This document shows positions 23,080 through 33,478 of a stretch of 64,000 bases of DNA, piece after piece. Both the position numbers and the translations under genes were made by a program. Every line of letters begins with the position of its first letter. The first letter of the stretch is position 1. This stretch comes from Epiperipatus broadwayi (Eukaryota; Onychophora; Udeonychophora; Euonychophora; Peripatidae). Location: positions 20,600,353 to 20,664,352 of the forward strand of contig JAQFVV010012394.1 in NCBI GenBank assembly GCA_028023455.1. Reading direction: 5' to 3'. The notes below the pieces were generated by a model. That model was not told the DNA's origin, searched no databases, and saw nothing but the letters and a program-made list of their open reading frames with translations.

Positions 23080-23690
23080 AATCCAGTTTCTCGGATTTAT
23101 GGCTTTCTTCTCCATATCACTCTAGAAACTTTTTTTAAATTCTTCTATGTGGTCTCTTTGTAAATCTTTTAAAATCATCTGAAATAAGAATTTGATTGTT
23201 AATCTATTATCATATTTGTTAGCAATATGCCCATTCCAGTTAAATTTTATTATATATTTTTAATTTTTCAACGATGTCAATGATGCATGCTAATTGTCTC
23301 ACCCATGAATTTCATTTTCTATCCTTCCTTTCAATGGAACTCGTTTTATCATTCATATTTTTTTTATTCTAATATCTCTTTGTTAATTCTAATAAACATT
23401 TTTTTAATATTATACTAGAATTCTGAAATAACTTTCCCTTTTATTGTTAAGTGTCCAGGTTTTAAATCCATAGATAAAAACTGGTAAAATATATCTAGTA
23501 AAAGCCTTTCTTTTAAATGTCACAGGCACGATTCCTTTACATATTATTTTTATCAAAAGCACTCCATTGAAGTTTAATTCTATAATTAATTTTATCCATT
23601 ATGTTTCCAAATCTATTAATAATCTTAACCAAGATATCAGTAGTTTGTTATTTTGTAAATCATTAATATCAATTTTTCTTTTTTCTTTTT
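23080..23690 (-). pseudogene. Old RTE-clade LINE fragment
   Basis: The reverse strand recalls the C-terminal part of the RTE proteins elsewhere in the window. YGFKTWTLNNKR (about 23455-23490) matches the YGSETWTLNRR segment of the 31.6-kb copy, and the part around 23560-23610 matches the HRIKLGWSAF region. The order and spacing follow that copy. Many stops and frameshifts are present, so this insertion is older than the other two. Confidence 0.65.
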
Positions 23691-23865
23691 GTGCAAAGTC
23701 TTGAATATTATTTTAATTTTCTTTTAGAATTACTTTCTTGTTTTCATATGATAGATTATGTAAGCTTTCATAAAACCCTGAAGCAAATATTTTTAAAAGT
23801 AATTTTCATTTTTAAATATATATGTTTTGTAATGAAATATTTAAATTTTGAAAAATGTAATAACT

Positions 23866-24080
23866 TAAAAGGGATTTGAACTCAGACTTTCAAGTTCCCT
23901 ACAGCTTTACACTCAATCTTATACAACTGATACACATAACCACATACATATGAAAAATGTATGTGGTCATGTGTATCAGTTATATAAAATGGAGTGGAAA
24001 GCTGTAGGAGCTTGAAGATTTAAGTTCAAATCCCTTCTAATTATATTTAAGTTCAGTATAGACAGTATATTTGTATTTAA
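23866..24080. mobile_element. Foldback element family P, copy 2 (short hairpin)
   Basis: GGGATTTGAACTCAGACTTT (from about 23872) runs through CCACATACATATGAAAAATG and then folds back on itself to end in AGTTCAAATCCC at about 24032. The two arms of about 80 bp meet with almost no loop. The external tail TTAAGTTCAGTATAGACAGT (about 24048) is shared with other copies. Confidence 0.85.
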
Positions 24081-24344
24081 AATATAATAAAGATAAAAAT
24101 TGATCAAGTAAACATTTGGATATTTAATCCAACCCCCACTAAAGCTTTTTTTTTTTAAAAAAAAATGTTATCGTTTCAATTGTTTTAATTATCTAGAATT
24201 AATTATTAATTGTCTTTAAAAAATTACACTTTATTTAAACTTTTTAAATACATTCAACTGTTAGTAATAACACACAGGTCAGTTAGTATATAATATAATG
24301 TTCAAGTGATATTTTGCTATTTTCTTCTGAAATTGCTATTCTGA

Positions 24345-24505
24345 TGACTGATAGTAATAGCGTGGGAATTAAATCTGGGATCTTTAGGTTCATGAACATT
24401 AAATTTAAAGTTATGCCTAGTTGTATAGAATTCAACTTCAAATTTAGAATTTGTGAATGTAAAACTCTTATGTTTAATTCCTATGCTAACACTACCACTG
24501 GGAGA
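24345..24505. repeat. Imperfect inverted repeat (hairpin)
   Basis: AGCGTGGGAATTAAA (about 24358) is mirrored by TTTAATTCCTATGCT (about 24475), and the arms of about 60 bp are roughly two thirds complementary around a loop near 24415-24430. The two overlapping open frames here (24314-24517 plus, 24317-24550 minus) give similar peptides because of this symmetry. They are not evidence for genes. Confidence 0.6.
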
Positions 24506-25454
24506 ATAATAGATTAATACCACTTGAAACACTGTATTATATAATAACATGTGTTATTATTAGCAAATTAATATATTTGAAAAGTTTAAATAAAATTCAA
24601 ATTGTTCTAAAAACATTTAGCAATTATTTCTAAATGTTGGAAATAGTGCAATATATAATTACAGATAAAAAGCTACCATTACAAATATTCATATAAACAA
24701 GGGCCAATATAGATCTCATTTAATGAAAAGATTCTTCAATACATATTACTCATTTCTTTCTAAAATAATTTCTTAATTCTAATGAGTAAATTCCCTGTAC
24801 AATTTTGCTTTATAAATCCTGTTTTACTTTATGAACTGTATCTTTCCCATGATCAAATATATAGAATACTATTCTACTTTCCCACTTGTATTTCAACTAT
24901 CTCTTCTAATTATTTCAAGGTTATATATATGCACTTATAATTTGAATTAATTTTACAAAAATTAATGCAAATAATATCAAAAATTCACTAAAATTTATAC
25001 TGTATATTATAAAACTAAAATATTTATATATAATTCAATTTATCTTTTTCAAATTATCTTCACATTATTAACAAATTTTTTATTTTCTTATTTTATCTGT
25101 ACCCAATCTAATTTTTCTATATCTTTTATTTAAAAATTATTTTCCATAGCTCATTATATTTGAATTTAATTTTCTTTTTATTATAATTGCTAAAATATTT
25201 ACCTATATTTTTTATTTACAATTGATTTTTATCTTTTTATGTAATGATGCTAACTGTTTATACTTCTTCTATACAGAATAGAATAAATGTAATAAGTGCA
25301 CTTATATACAACTATAAAGAAGCTTGTTATTTCTATAAATTAAATATGTCTTAGTGCTTTTTAAAACATATGGCTATTTCATTTTTATAGCAATGTAGAA
25401 ATATTCCTTAATTAGCCTTTCTTTATACATTTTAACATTTTCAATATTTTGTTT
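24506..25454. other. AT-rich spacer
   Basis: No gene or element recognised. The plus strand is strongly T-rich, which hints at old minus-strand coding sequence, but no motif is readable. Confidence 0.5.
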
Positions 25455-25960
25455 CAAAATTTAAATGCTTATATTCTTTCATATGTGAATATATATTAAA
25501 ATTTCCATCTTTTAAATGTTGTTCCAACCAAGTTTTATTTTTTGTTATTCCTATGTATAAACATTTGTATTATTACATTTACAATCTAAACATTTTGTTC
25601 CAAATATGACTCATACTTCATAATTCCTTCCTTTTATTATTACTTATCAATTTGATAAAGTTATTTTCTTTTTATACTCTGTTTAATTACAATTTTATTT
25701 TTACATTTGCTATGTTCTCTATTATTTTCTTTATATTATAAAAAATAATTTCATATTCCTTAAAACTATCACTTTCACACATTAATCTCTCAATATTGAA
25801 GTAATTTCTAAAGAATACCCAAATGGTTTAAATTCTTTATTTATATTTTTTCCACTAATAATAATATTCTTGGTTTTATCCATAGCACTCCAAGATAAAC
25901 ATTTCTATTCCATAAGATTCTGATCAACATTTTCCAGTTTTTTAAAGCAGCTAACCTATT
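25455..25960 (-). pseudogene. Vestigial GIY-YIG endonuclease, probable Penelope relic
   Basis: On the minus strand from 25563 a 36-codon run starts CLYIGITKNKTWLEQHLKDG and ends IYSHMKEYKHLNF. The YIG followed by a basic and helical segment, then His-Met-x4-His, follows the layout of GIY-YIG domains in Penelope-like elements. Compare the clearer copy at 63.4 kb. The upstream part (to about 25960) is broken into several frames and no reverse transcriptase motif could be read. A chance resemblance cannot be excluded. Confidence 0.4.
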
Positions 25961-26815
25961 CAAAGATCTGAATAATTAAGACTATCTTAGAATATATTCA
26001 GGATCTGATGTGAATATTTTTTGTGCTTTTGCTTTAAAATTTTATTATAAAGTTTTTCCTTCATTTTTTCCTATCATTTTTTCTAAATTTGCTTGTAAAC
26101 AGCTTTAATTCAAAATTATGAATTATTAATTCAGAGTTTATACCAAGGTAACAAAAACAATTTTGGTAATAATATATAAACTTTGAAAAATACTATTCTG
26201 TAGTTGAAATTATGAGCATAAAGATAAATAAATTGCATGGGAATCAGTGCATAAATGAAGTAGATTTGTTATTTATAATAATATTGAACAGAAATGAACA
26301 ATATTTTTCCATGATGGACATACTAAAACTTATCTGATATAAAAGTATTGCAAAACTATTAAGGGTTCAAAATGTGAAAATAATATAAAATTATTTATTC
26401 CAATATTTATTAATCACAGCAAAATTATAATTATTACTGTTATTGTTATATTATTTATGATTATATTTACATACAATTGTATAAATGTAAACAAAAATAA
26501 TAAATTTTAAATATTGAAATAAAAATTTAATTCAAAATGTAATATTATATTTGTCAATGCCTGTTTTTCAACAATGGATTTATATCCGCAACAACTTTAA
26601 TATTGGTTATGTGCAAACTGTGTTCCTAATTTTCACCAATTATTTGGATCTATGTTTTGATTTTGAAAAAAACTATTCATCCTTGTATGTGCTGCAACAT
26701 TTTTAAAAATAAAAAGGAATTAACATATTTCATTGAAATCCAATTTATTACATATATATTTTAAAAATGTACATAGGTCATATTAATGACATTCTAGGGA
26801 CAGAGGTTGTTCATA
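25961..26815. other. AT-rich spacer
   Basis: No confident feature. The minus strand at about 26550-26720 has a short protein-like run that could belong to the hAT-like element ending at 26837, but it is too degraded to name. Confidence 0.4.
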
Positions 26816-26837
26816 GGCCAGAGGTTGGCCACCACTG
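26816..26837 (-). mobile_element. hAT-like terminal inverted repeat (one end)
   Basis: Read on the minus strand from 26837 the sequence is CAGTGGTGGCCAACCTCTGG. This fits the hAT terminal signature (CAGxGGT followed by GGCCAACCT...) seen in many animal hAT transposons and their MITEs. It would be the right-hand end of an element lying to the left. A matching left end with an 8-bp duplication (expected ACATTTAA) was not found, so the element is truncated or too diverged. Confidence 0.5.
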
Positions 26838-27550
26838 ACATTTAACATATGATAATCAATGCAACATAAAGTGTAAGTAGTGAATTATTTTTATAAATAC
26901 TTTAAATAAAAGATCATTAATTTTTACATCAATCTCCTGGTATTATCATATTACACCATTATATTGTTTAAAGAACATTGAGAATTAGGGAAACAATAAA
27001 GGTATTGTTTCCCATTCTTCAATAATATCTCAAAATTCTAGATTTCCCCCCACAATACTATATCAGCTTTTCATGCTTTTTAGAATCTTACTCCAAAGAG
27101 TCTCATAATAGTTCTTCCTCACCATTTTGTTTCATGTAGTTTTTTTTAAAGATTATAAACAACCAGAGCATATTTTAGTCCAATGGTTGCCATATTTACC
27201 AGCTACCTTTGAATACATATCCAAAGTTTGTATAAAAATAATCAGGTCTATAAAAATAACTCTTACTCACATAGATTTTCCAAAAATATGTTATTTAATC
27301 AAATTTGTACTTCATCAACATGATTTAGTATAACAGGCTCAAAAGCTACAGATTCTTGGATTAAAATTTAACTGACATTATTGGTGCTTGAACACATCAT
27401 AATCTTGCATGTGACTTCCTGAATAATAAATCATGCCATCATTAAATGTTTTACATTAGAACTTTATTTACTCTGGATTACATAATCAAGTAGTTACAAT
27501 AATATTATAAATAATCAAATGACTTTACTGCTCAGGAATTTATATGAACT
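26838..27550. other. AT-rich spacer
   Basis: No gene or element recognised. The frame at 27127-27333 has no recognisable features. Confidence 0.5.
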
Positions 27551-27564
27551 TCAAGCACTGGAAA

Positions 27565-27640
27565 TGCCAGAACTGGAATCGATTTCCAGGACCTTATGCT
27601 CTAGAATTTGACACTCTAACACTATACTAAACCATTCAGA
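27565..27640 (-). repeat. tRNA-derived SINE-like unit T1, copy 1
   Basis: On the minus strand TGGTTTAGTATAGTGTTAGA resembles a tRNA A box region, and about 35 bases further CCTGGAAATCGATTCCAG resembles a B box. It matches the plus-strand unit at 29262 in layout and bases (AGAGTGTCAA; TTCCAGGATCGATTCTC). It is too diverged to be a functional tRNA. It abuts the (GAA)n(AAT)n microsatellite. Confidence 0.5.
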
Positions 27641-27844
<204 letters not shown>

Positions 27845-27929
27845 GTTCATTGATCAGGAGTTCATAAGAAGTTTGAGAATCATCAGAAACAGAACAAAGC
27901 AGCGATCCATCCATCTTAATTTTTAGAAT

Positions 27930-28789
27930 GCCAATTTCTCACTGCATCAAACCGTATAGGGAAAGTAAGTAATTATATATATACACGATTGTATTAGTTT
28001 CTACTGTTAAAGGTCAGTTTCATTTTTTTCGAAATTTATTTTAGATACTATATTTTACTTTATCAATATGCCAAATCTGTAATGTTTTCACGGTTACGTC
28101 ATTAAGAGTGATTTTATTCCTTTTTTTATGAATAGAAATATATATCATTTCCACTTTTCGTATTTAAAAATGATGTAGCAAGATTCCTCCTATCTCTTAC
28201 AGATAAATTGCCATTAATTTCAGATTTGACAATTCAAGCAAAAATTCACTGATTCGCATTTTTGCAAGTTGCTTTTTCTTTTTTAAATATATGCTATCAA
28301 AGGTTATAAAAGTAAATTGTCAGGAAAAAAAAAGATTTAAAAAAAAAATCTTTAGTTAGTAATAATAATGATTACTGCATTTGAATGGCTCTAATTAGCA
28401 TAATTTTGCAACATTTCAATCTTATCACTTCTAATTTGAAAAGCGATATCGCCTATTTTTTACATAAACAATTTGGTATTTTTTTTTCTTTTTAGATTCT
28501 ATCTTTCACATAGAAATTATTTAAATTAAAACGCATATAAAAGTAATTCTAAAAAAGTATTAAAAATCTGATGAATTAAAATAATAGCTAGATTACTTTA
28601 GCAACACATTTTATAGAATGAGAATCTGCAATAAATTGCTAGAAAAAGCATAATCTCTTCTATTATACACTTTCTAAAGTAAACATAAGAACGTAAGACA
28701 AAGAAATAAAAAGTTAAGCCACTATACATGGTTCAAAAGATTATAGCGTTACTTATATGGAAGTGTAAAAAATAATTAGTTACTAATCA
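27930..28789. other. AT-rich spacer
   Basis: No gene, element or strong structure seen. Confidence 0.5.
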
Positions 28790-28895
28790 TACACAAACAA
28801 TAGAAGTACACTCTTCTATGCATTTAAAACAATGCAAATAGAATATTTATTATAGTCAAACTACCAAAATAACTGGCAGTTTTGATTGACTAACA
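28790..28895. repeat. Dispersed repeat C, copy 1
   Basis: Similar to 39091-39195 in the same orientation: both contain TATTTATTAT... after ACAATGCAAATA, then TCAAACT and a GACTGTTT or CAGTTTTGATTGAC-type end. The unit is about 100 bp and of unknown nature, possibly part of a SINE body, since SINE-like heads lie nearby in both places. Confidence 0.55.
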
Positions 28896-28934
28896 ATTTC
28901 CATTAATTAAAAAGTAGTTAATTGCTTGAAGGAT

Positions 28935-29045
28935 CACCAGAAGTGACAGTCACATTAAACTCCAGTTTAAGGACCCTGTTGCTCTCAAGTCGATCTTTCT
29001 ACCATTGCAGTAAACTGCACAGGGCTACATCAGATGCAAAAAGTA
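28935..29045 (-). repeat. tRNA-derived SINE-like unit T1, copy 2 (diverged)
   Basis: The minus strand reads TGTAGCCCTGTGCAGTTTAC then TGCAATGGTAGAAAGATCGA, an A-box-like region with the same ATGGTAGA core as other T1 units. It is followed by a GGGTCCTTAAACTGGAGT region where the B box should be. Similarity to the other copies is modest. Confidence 0.35.
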
Positions 29046-29261
29046 CAATCAAGAAGATTATCCTCAGGTTTTTCTAAAGCAATTAGAGCAATCCAGAACA
29101 TCATTTACATATTTTATTATTACATATTATTCTTTCCATAGAATCCTTTTGGGAATATCTGTAACTCGTGCTTGCCATTGTAAATTAATGTCTGTGTGCT
29201 TCACTGGGAGAAGCAGTAATTAGGTACTCATACTTTTTATTTACATGAAGAAAAGTTATCT

Positions 29262-29345
29262 AGAGTGGTCTAATGTAATGGCAGAGTGTCAAGTTCAGAA
29301 CCAAAAGTTCCAGGATCGATTCTCAAATGAGAGATGTAAATAAAA
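29262..29345 (+). repeat. tRNA-derived SINE-like unit T1, copy 3
   Basis: AGTGGTCTAATGTAATGGCA (A-box-like) is followed by GTTCCAGGATCGATTCTC (B-box-like) with tRNA-like spacing. It is the plus-strand counterpart of the unit at 27565-27640. A 3' body may follow but its end is not clear. Confidence 0.5.
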
Positions 29346-29751
29346 AATCTGTGTTTACATTATCTGAATCTGCTAGCAAGATAATTAAATATTGTATCTT
29401 TCAAAATCATTAGCCATACATTTTACAGCATACTAATAGCAGATGTTGTAAAAACCAATAGATAAGGTTTGAAATATTTAGAAAATTCTCTGACCATCAT
29501 CTACAATGCTACAAAATTCAGAAGGCTTCCTTGTCAAATTTCCACTCTAAATCTTTTATAAACAGCATTGGACATTTCAGTTTTCATTTTTTTATAAGCA
29601 GAATGTGATTTATAAATGTAGTGTACTGTGACAAAAAATTTAATGGAAAGCTTAAAAAGCACAATGAATGTGACAGGCAATCAGTAAAAGTATGTTCTAT
29701 GTGGTTTAGTGCAGTGGTTGAATGAATAATTCAAGAGGTGAATGACCAAAC

Positions 29752-29982
29752 AGTAACAAACTCTCCATACATTAGTGCCACCTAGTGCAAGCCATAGTAA
29801 AAATTGCTGGAAAGAGGTATGTACATAAATCTATCTAGTGCCTACTCATCCAATACCTCCAGACTAGATAGTGATTTTATGCACAAATCTTTTTGCACCC
29901 ATTGAATACTATTGCTTGCACTATGTGGTTTGTCACTGTTTTAACAGTTTGTGTGAGCATAGAAAGTGGTGACCATGTGGTG
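29752..29982. mobile_element. Foldback element family F2, copy 3
   Basis: The left arm starts AAACTCTCCATACATTAGTG. The right arm is shortened and diverged (GATAGTGATTTTATGCACAA to CTTGCACTATGTGG), followed by the external GTGAGCATAGAAAGTGGTGA. It is more degraded than copies 1 and 4. Confidence 0.65.
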
Positions 29983-31000
29983 TTTATTTGAATATTTCTA
30001 AATTAAAATGCAACTTCGAGACAATGTTCAAATGTCCCTTCCCAAGCAATAAACCATTTGATTTTCTTTTATTACTAACATTATAATGCCATTATTATTT
30101 TACTTTTGTATGAAGAAAAAAAAAATACTAATTCTATTTCTAAACAATAATAACTGATTTGTGCAAAATTTTAATAAATTACGATGATTGATATAGCACG
30201 ATGATTTGTTAAACTACTGATGAATTAAGATTTTGTAAATCTACTTCTGTGCATCTCTTTAAATATTCAAAGTAAAGTTTGTAATCAATATTAATTTTAT
30301 AAAGTCAATAGCACATAATACTTATCTGATAGTTTAAAAATGGTTTTAAACCATTAGCATTTACATAGACTGTTCCAGTGAAAAGGTGGGTAGTTCTCTA
30401 CACAAACTTACAGCAACCCACCTCTGAATCAATGCATGTGTTATGCAACAACACTGGTTAACTATTTGCCACAAAACTTGCTAGCATATATGATCATGAG
30501 GTATGATATGAATATAACAATTTGTTTTATAACTTTATAGATCATTTTCTGTGCTGTTTTTGTTATTACAAAATCTTCTTATAATTTATGACTTTACTTA
30601 CATACACAGTACAAATCATTTCAAATATTTCTGGAGAAGTTTTGCCCTTATCCAATTTAAAACAAAATTTAGTGTCAATATGTTGTTTCATAATGAGTTA
30701 AGATATGAAACGCAATGTCAGATTTCATGACTTAGCTCGTAATGTATACATGTCATTGCCTAAAAGATTTTATGGTGAATAATAGCTAAACTATATCTTT
30801 ATGTCACATGTCTTGATTCATATTTAGCAATGCATATGGGTTTCACTGGGACATATTGAATATATTCATTTGCAATATCCAGCTAAAACTTAATATAATG
30901 TACTTTCTTCAGAGATTGCTCAATTATTCCTCTTACAATTTATTTTCAAATAATAGCATCAACTATATAAAAGTATAGTAATTATAAGAGATTAATAAGC
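29983..31000. other. AT-rich spacer
   Basis: No gene or recognised element on either strand. Confidence 0.5.
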
Positions 31001-31470
31001 TAGTGCTCTAGATTACAACAGGAAAAACTCTCCATACAGTAATGCCACTCAGGGTAAGCCAGAGTAATCAATGTATGCCAGGAAGCTTGTGCATAAAATC
31101 CCTATCTAGTGCCTACTCATCCAATATTCCCAGACTAGTTTTCAGCTTGTGGCTTTTATAAGTGAGGAGCTTTGGATCTGAGAGCACTGTGACTAGTTAC
31201 TGGATTGTGGCTTTCATCACTGAGGATCTTTGGATATGAGAGCACTGTACCTAAATCTCAGGATCTAATGCAGCCACAAGCTAGAAACTAGTCTGGGGAT
31301 ATTGGATGAGTAAGCACAAGATAGGGATTTTATGCACAAGCTTTCTGGCATCCATTGATTACTCTGGCTTGCCCTGAGTGACACTACTGTATGGAGAGTT
31401 TTGCCAGTTGTAATAACAGTTATGAGCAAGCATAAGAAATGGTGATCATGTGATATCTAGTGCTCTAGAC
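31001..31470. mobile_element. Foldback element family F2, copy 4 (best preserved)
   Basis: The arms are about 150 bp and nearly perfectly complementary: CTCTCCATACAGTAATGCCA on the left, TACTGTATGGAGAG on the right. The inner sequence CAGACTAGTTTTCAGCTTGTGG is mirrored by CTAGAAACTAGTCTGG. Part of the inner arm is also tandemly repeated (TGTGGCTTT...GAGGAGCTTTGGAT at about 31149 and 31206). CTAGTGCTCTAGA occurs outside both ends (about 31010 and 31457) and extends the inverted repeat. No coding capacity. Confidence 0.85.
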
Positions 31471-31584
31471 CTGTTAGTAATTATTATTTCTCTCAGATTC
31501 ACATGAACTGTTGATTAATTATATCTTGATTAAATCAAGAAACTAAATTAACAAAAACAAACCATTAGATGAATTTTCTACTTA

Positions 31585-32890
31585 ATCATCATCATCATCA
31601 TCAACAACCATTATCAATCCACTGCAGGATGAAGGTCTCTCCAAGTTCAATCCATCTTTTCCTATCCATCTATCTCATATGTGGTCTCTTTCTGGGTATT
31701 TTACAATCTCTTGGAATCCAGTTTAAAATTTCAATTGTCCATCTGTTATCATCTCTTCTAAAAATATGTCCAGCCCAACTCCACTTCAGTCTTTTAATTT
31801 TTTCAATGAGGTCAGTAACACCTGTTTGTTCTCTTACCCATACATTGCATTTTTGATCTCTTCTTGCTACTCCCAACATGCATCTCTCCATACTTCTTTG
31901 AGTGGTCTGAAGTCTTTGTATTGCTCTTCTATTAAGTGTCCAAGTCTCAGATCCATAAGTAAGAACTGGCAAAACACATTTATTAAAAACCTTTCTTTTC
32001 AAACACATAGGCATATTTCATTTTATTATCAAGTTATTTCTACCAAAAGCACTCCAACCAAGTTTAATTCGATGATTAATTACATCCATTATATTTCCAT
32101 CTGTATTAATAATCTGACCAAAGTATTTGTAACTGTTAACTTCTTCCAACTCATCATAATCAATCTTTATTTTCATATTTTGAGAAAATCTATTAAACAT
32201 TACTTTAGTCTTTTTAACATTTATCTTTAGTCCTACTTTCCTACTTTCATCTGATAACTCCTGCAACATTTCCTGTAGCTCTAAAGTATTATTTGCAAAA
32301 ACAACTACATCATCTGCAAAATCTAAATGACTTAAATAATCCCCATTTACTTTCACTCCTTTAGCTTCCCATTTTAATCCACAAAATACTTTGCAGCAGC
32401 ACTGCTGTAAAAAGTTTTGGAGATATGGAGTCACCCTGTCTTACACCCTTTTCAATGTTGATTTTGCTATTATAATTATGTAATCTAATTGTTGCTGTTG
32501 CATTTTTATAAATGTTCTTCAAAATATGACAATATCCTGGATCTACACCTTGATGATCCAATGCTTTAATCACTGAAGAAATGTTTATAGAATCAAATGC
32601 CTTTTCATAGTCTACAAATCATAAGCATAATGACAACTCATATTCATTTGTCCTTTCTATAATTTCTCTCAATACCTGGATATGATCTACTGTACTAAAA
32701 CCACTTTTAAATCCAGCTTGTTCTCTTGATTGGTGGAAATCCAGTGTTTTCTGTAGATGAGTTGTAATTATCTTAGTAAAAATTTTGTATAAAACTGATA
32801 AAAGACTGATAGGTCTGTAATTTCTAATATCTTCTTTATCACCTTTTTTAAATATTAATATTAATACTGCATTCTTCCAATATATTTTTT
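31585..32890 (-). pseudogene. RTE-clade LINE, 5'-truncated, recently inserted
   Basis: Starting at about 32890 the minus strand encodes RNYRPISLLS (about 32815), FKSGFSTVDHIQ, FVDYEKAFDSI, GVRQGDSISPKLF (about 32435), and then, in a shifted frame, LDFADDVVVFAN (catalytic FADD, about 32310). The thumb and C-terminal region follow through CNVWVREQTGVTD to RKRPHMR near 31670. One frameshift lies near 32400, and a single TGA stop at about 32016 stands where the related copy has Gly. The 3' end finishes in a (GAT)n tract at about 31587-31602, a typical RTE tail. Endonuclease and early reverse transcriptase are missing, the usual result of incomplete reverse transcription. The fewer lesions suggest it is younger than the 6.4-kb copy. 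Confidence 0.92.
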
Positions 32891-33370
32891 AATTTATATA
32901 AATCGTTTAATTACAAAAGTGATTATATATTTTTTTGAAATAGCTTAATATTTATTTTGTAGTATATTTTAATACTTTCAGCATAAAAAAGAGTATACTG
33001 TATTATAAAAATGCTTGACTTAATGCTTGTGTCTTATAGAACATCTTGACAGAATTGTGGTTAAGTACAATCTGTTTTCACATATTGTGTGACAAAAATG
33101 TAGTTATGAATATAAAATATATTTAAATATTATCTAGATAACTAATTATTCATTTTACTTAATTAATATTAAAATCTAATAATATTATTTTGAATGAAAG
33201 AATTGCAATATTCCCTTTGAATTCATTATAAAAGTAAAATAAATTCCACAAGAAATTAATTAATTATAATTTCTGCCTATCCAGAATAAATATATTTGAG
33301 TTTCTTAACCACAAAAACTCTACATTTAAAAAAAAACACCTCTACATTTAATAAATATATGTATTTTTTT
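32891..33370. other. AT-rich spacer
   Basis: No gene or element recognised. Confidence 0.5.
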
Positions 33371-33371
33371 T

Positions 33372-33478
33372 TCCTATGTCATAGCATCGGCCGAGACGCG
33401 AACCCACAACCGTCTGCAACCAACTACTTGCTTGCATGGCGGCTACGATACCTCTCGGCTAACAACGCAAGACATAAA
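33372..33478 (-). repeat. tRNA-derived SINE-like unit T2, copy 1
   Basis: On the minus strand TTAGCCGAGAGGTATCGTAG is a good A box and GTGGGTTCGCGTCTCGGCC a good B box. They lie about 55 bases apart, wider than a normal type I tRNA. The arms do not fold into a complete cloverleaf, so a functional tRNA gene is unlikely. The sequence after the B box, CGATGCTATG then an A-rich run, is shared with 50590-50665. It is notably G+C-richer than its surroundings. Confidence 0.6.

Noticed and set aside
24314-24550. Two overlapping frames giving similar peptides on opposite strands
   Set aside because: The similarity comes from an imperfect palindrome, not from two related genes.
31569-32230. Plus-strand frames of 95 and 154 codons
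   Set aside because: They are antisense shadows of the RTE reverse transcriptase on the minus strand.
33372-33478. A tRNA gene on the minus strand
   Set aside because: A and B boxes are good but the acceptor and anticodon arms do not pair and the spacing is too wide; a tail is shared with a second locus, so a SINE-like unit is more likely.
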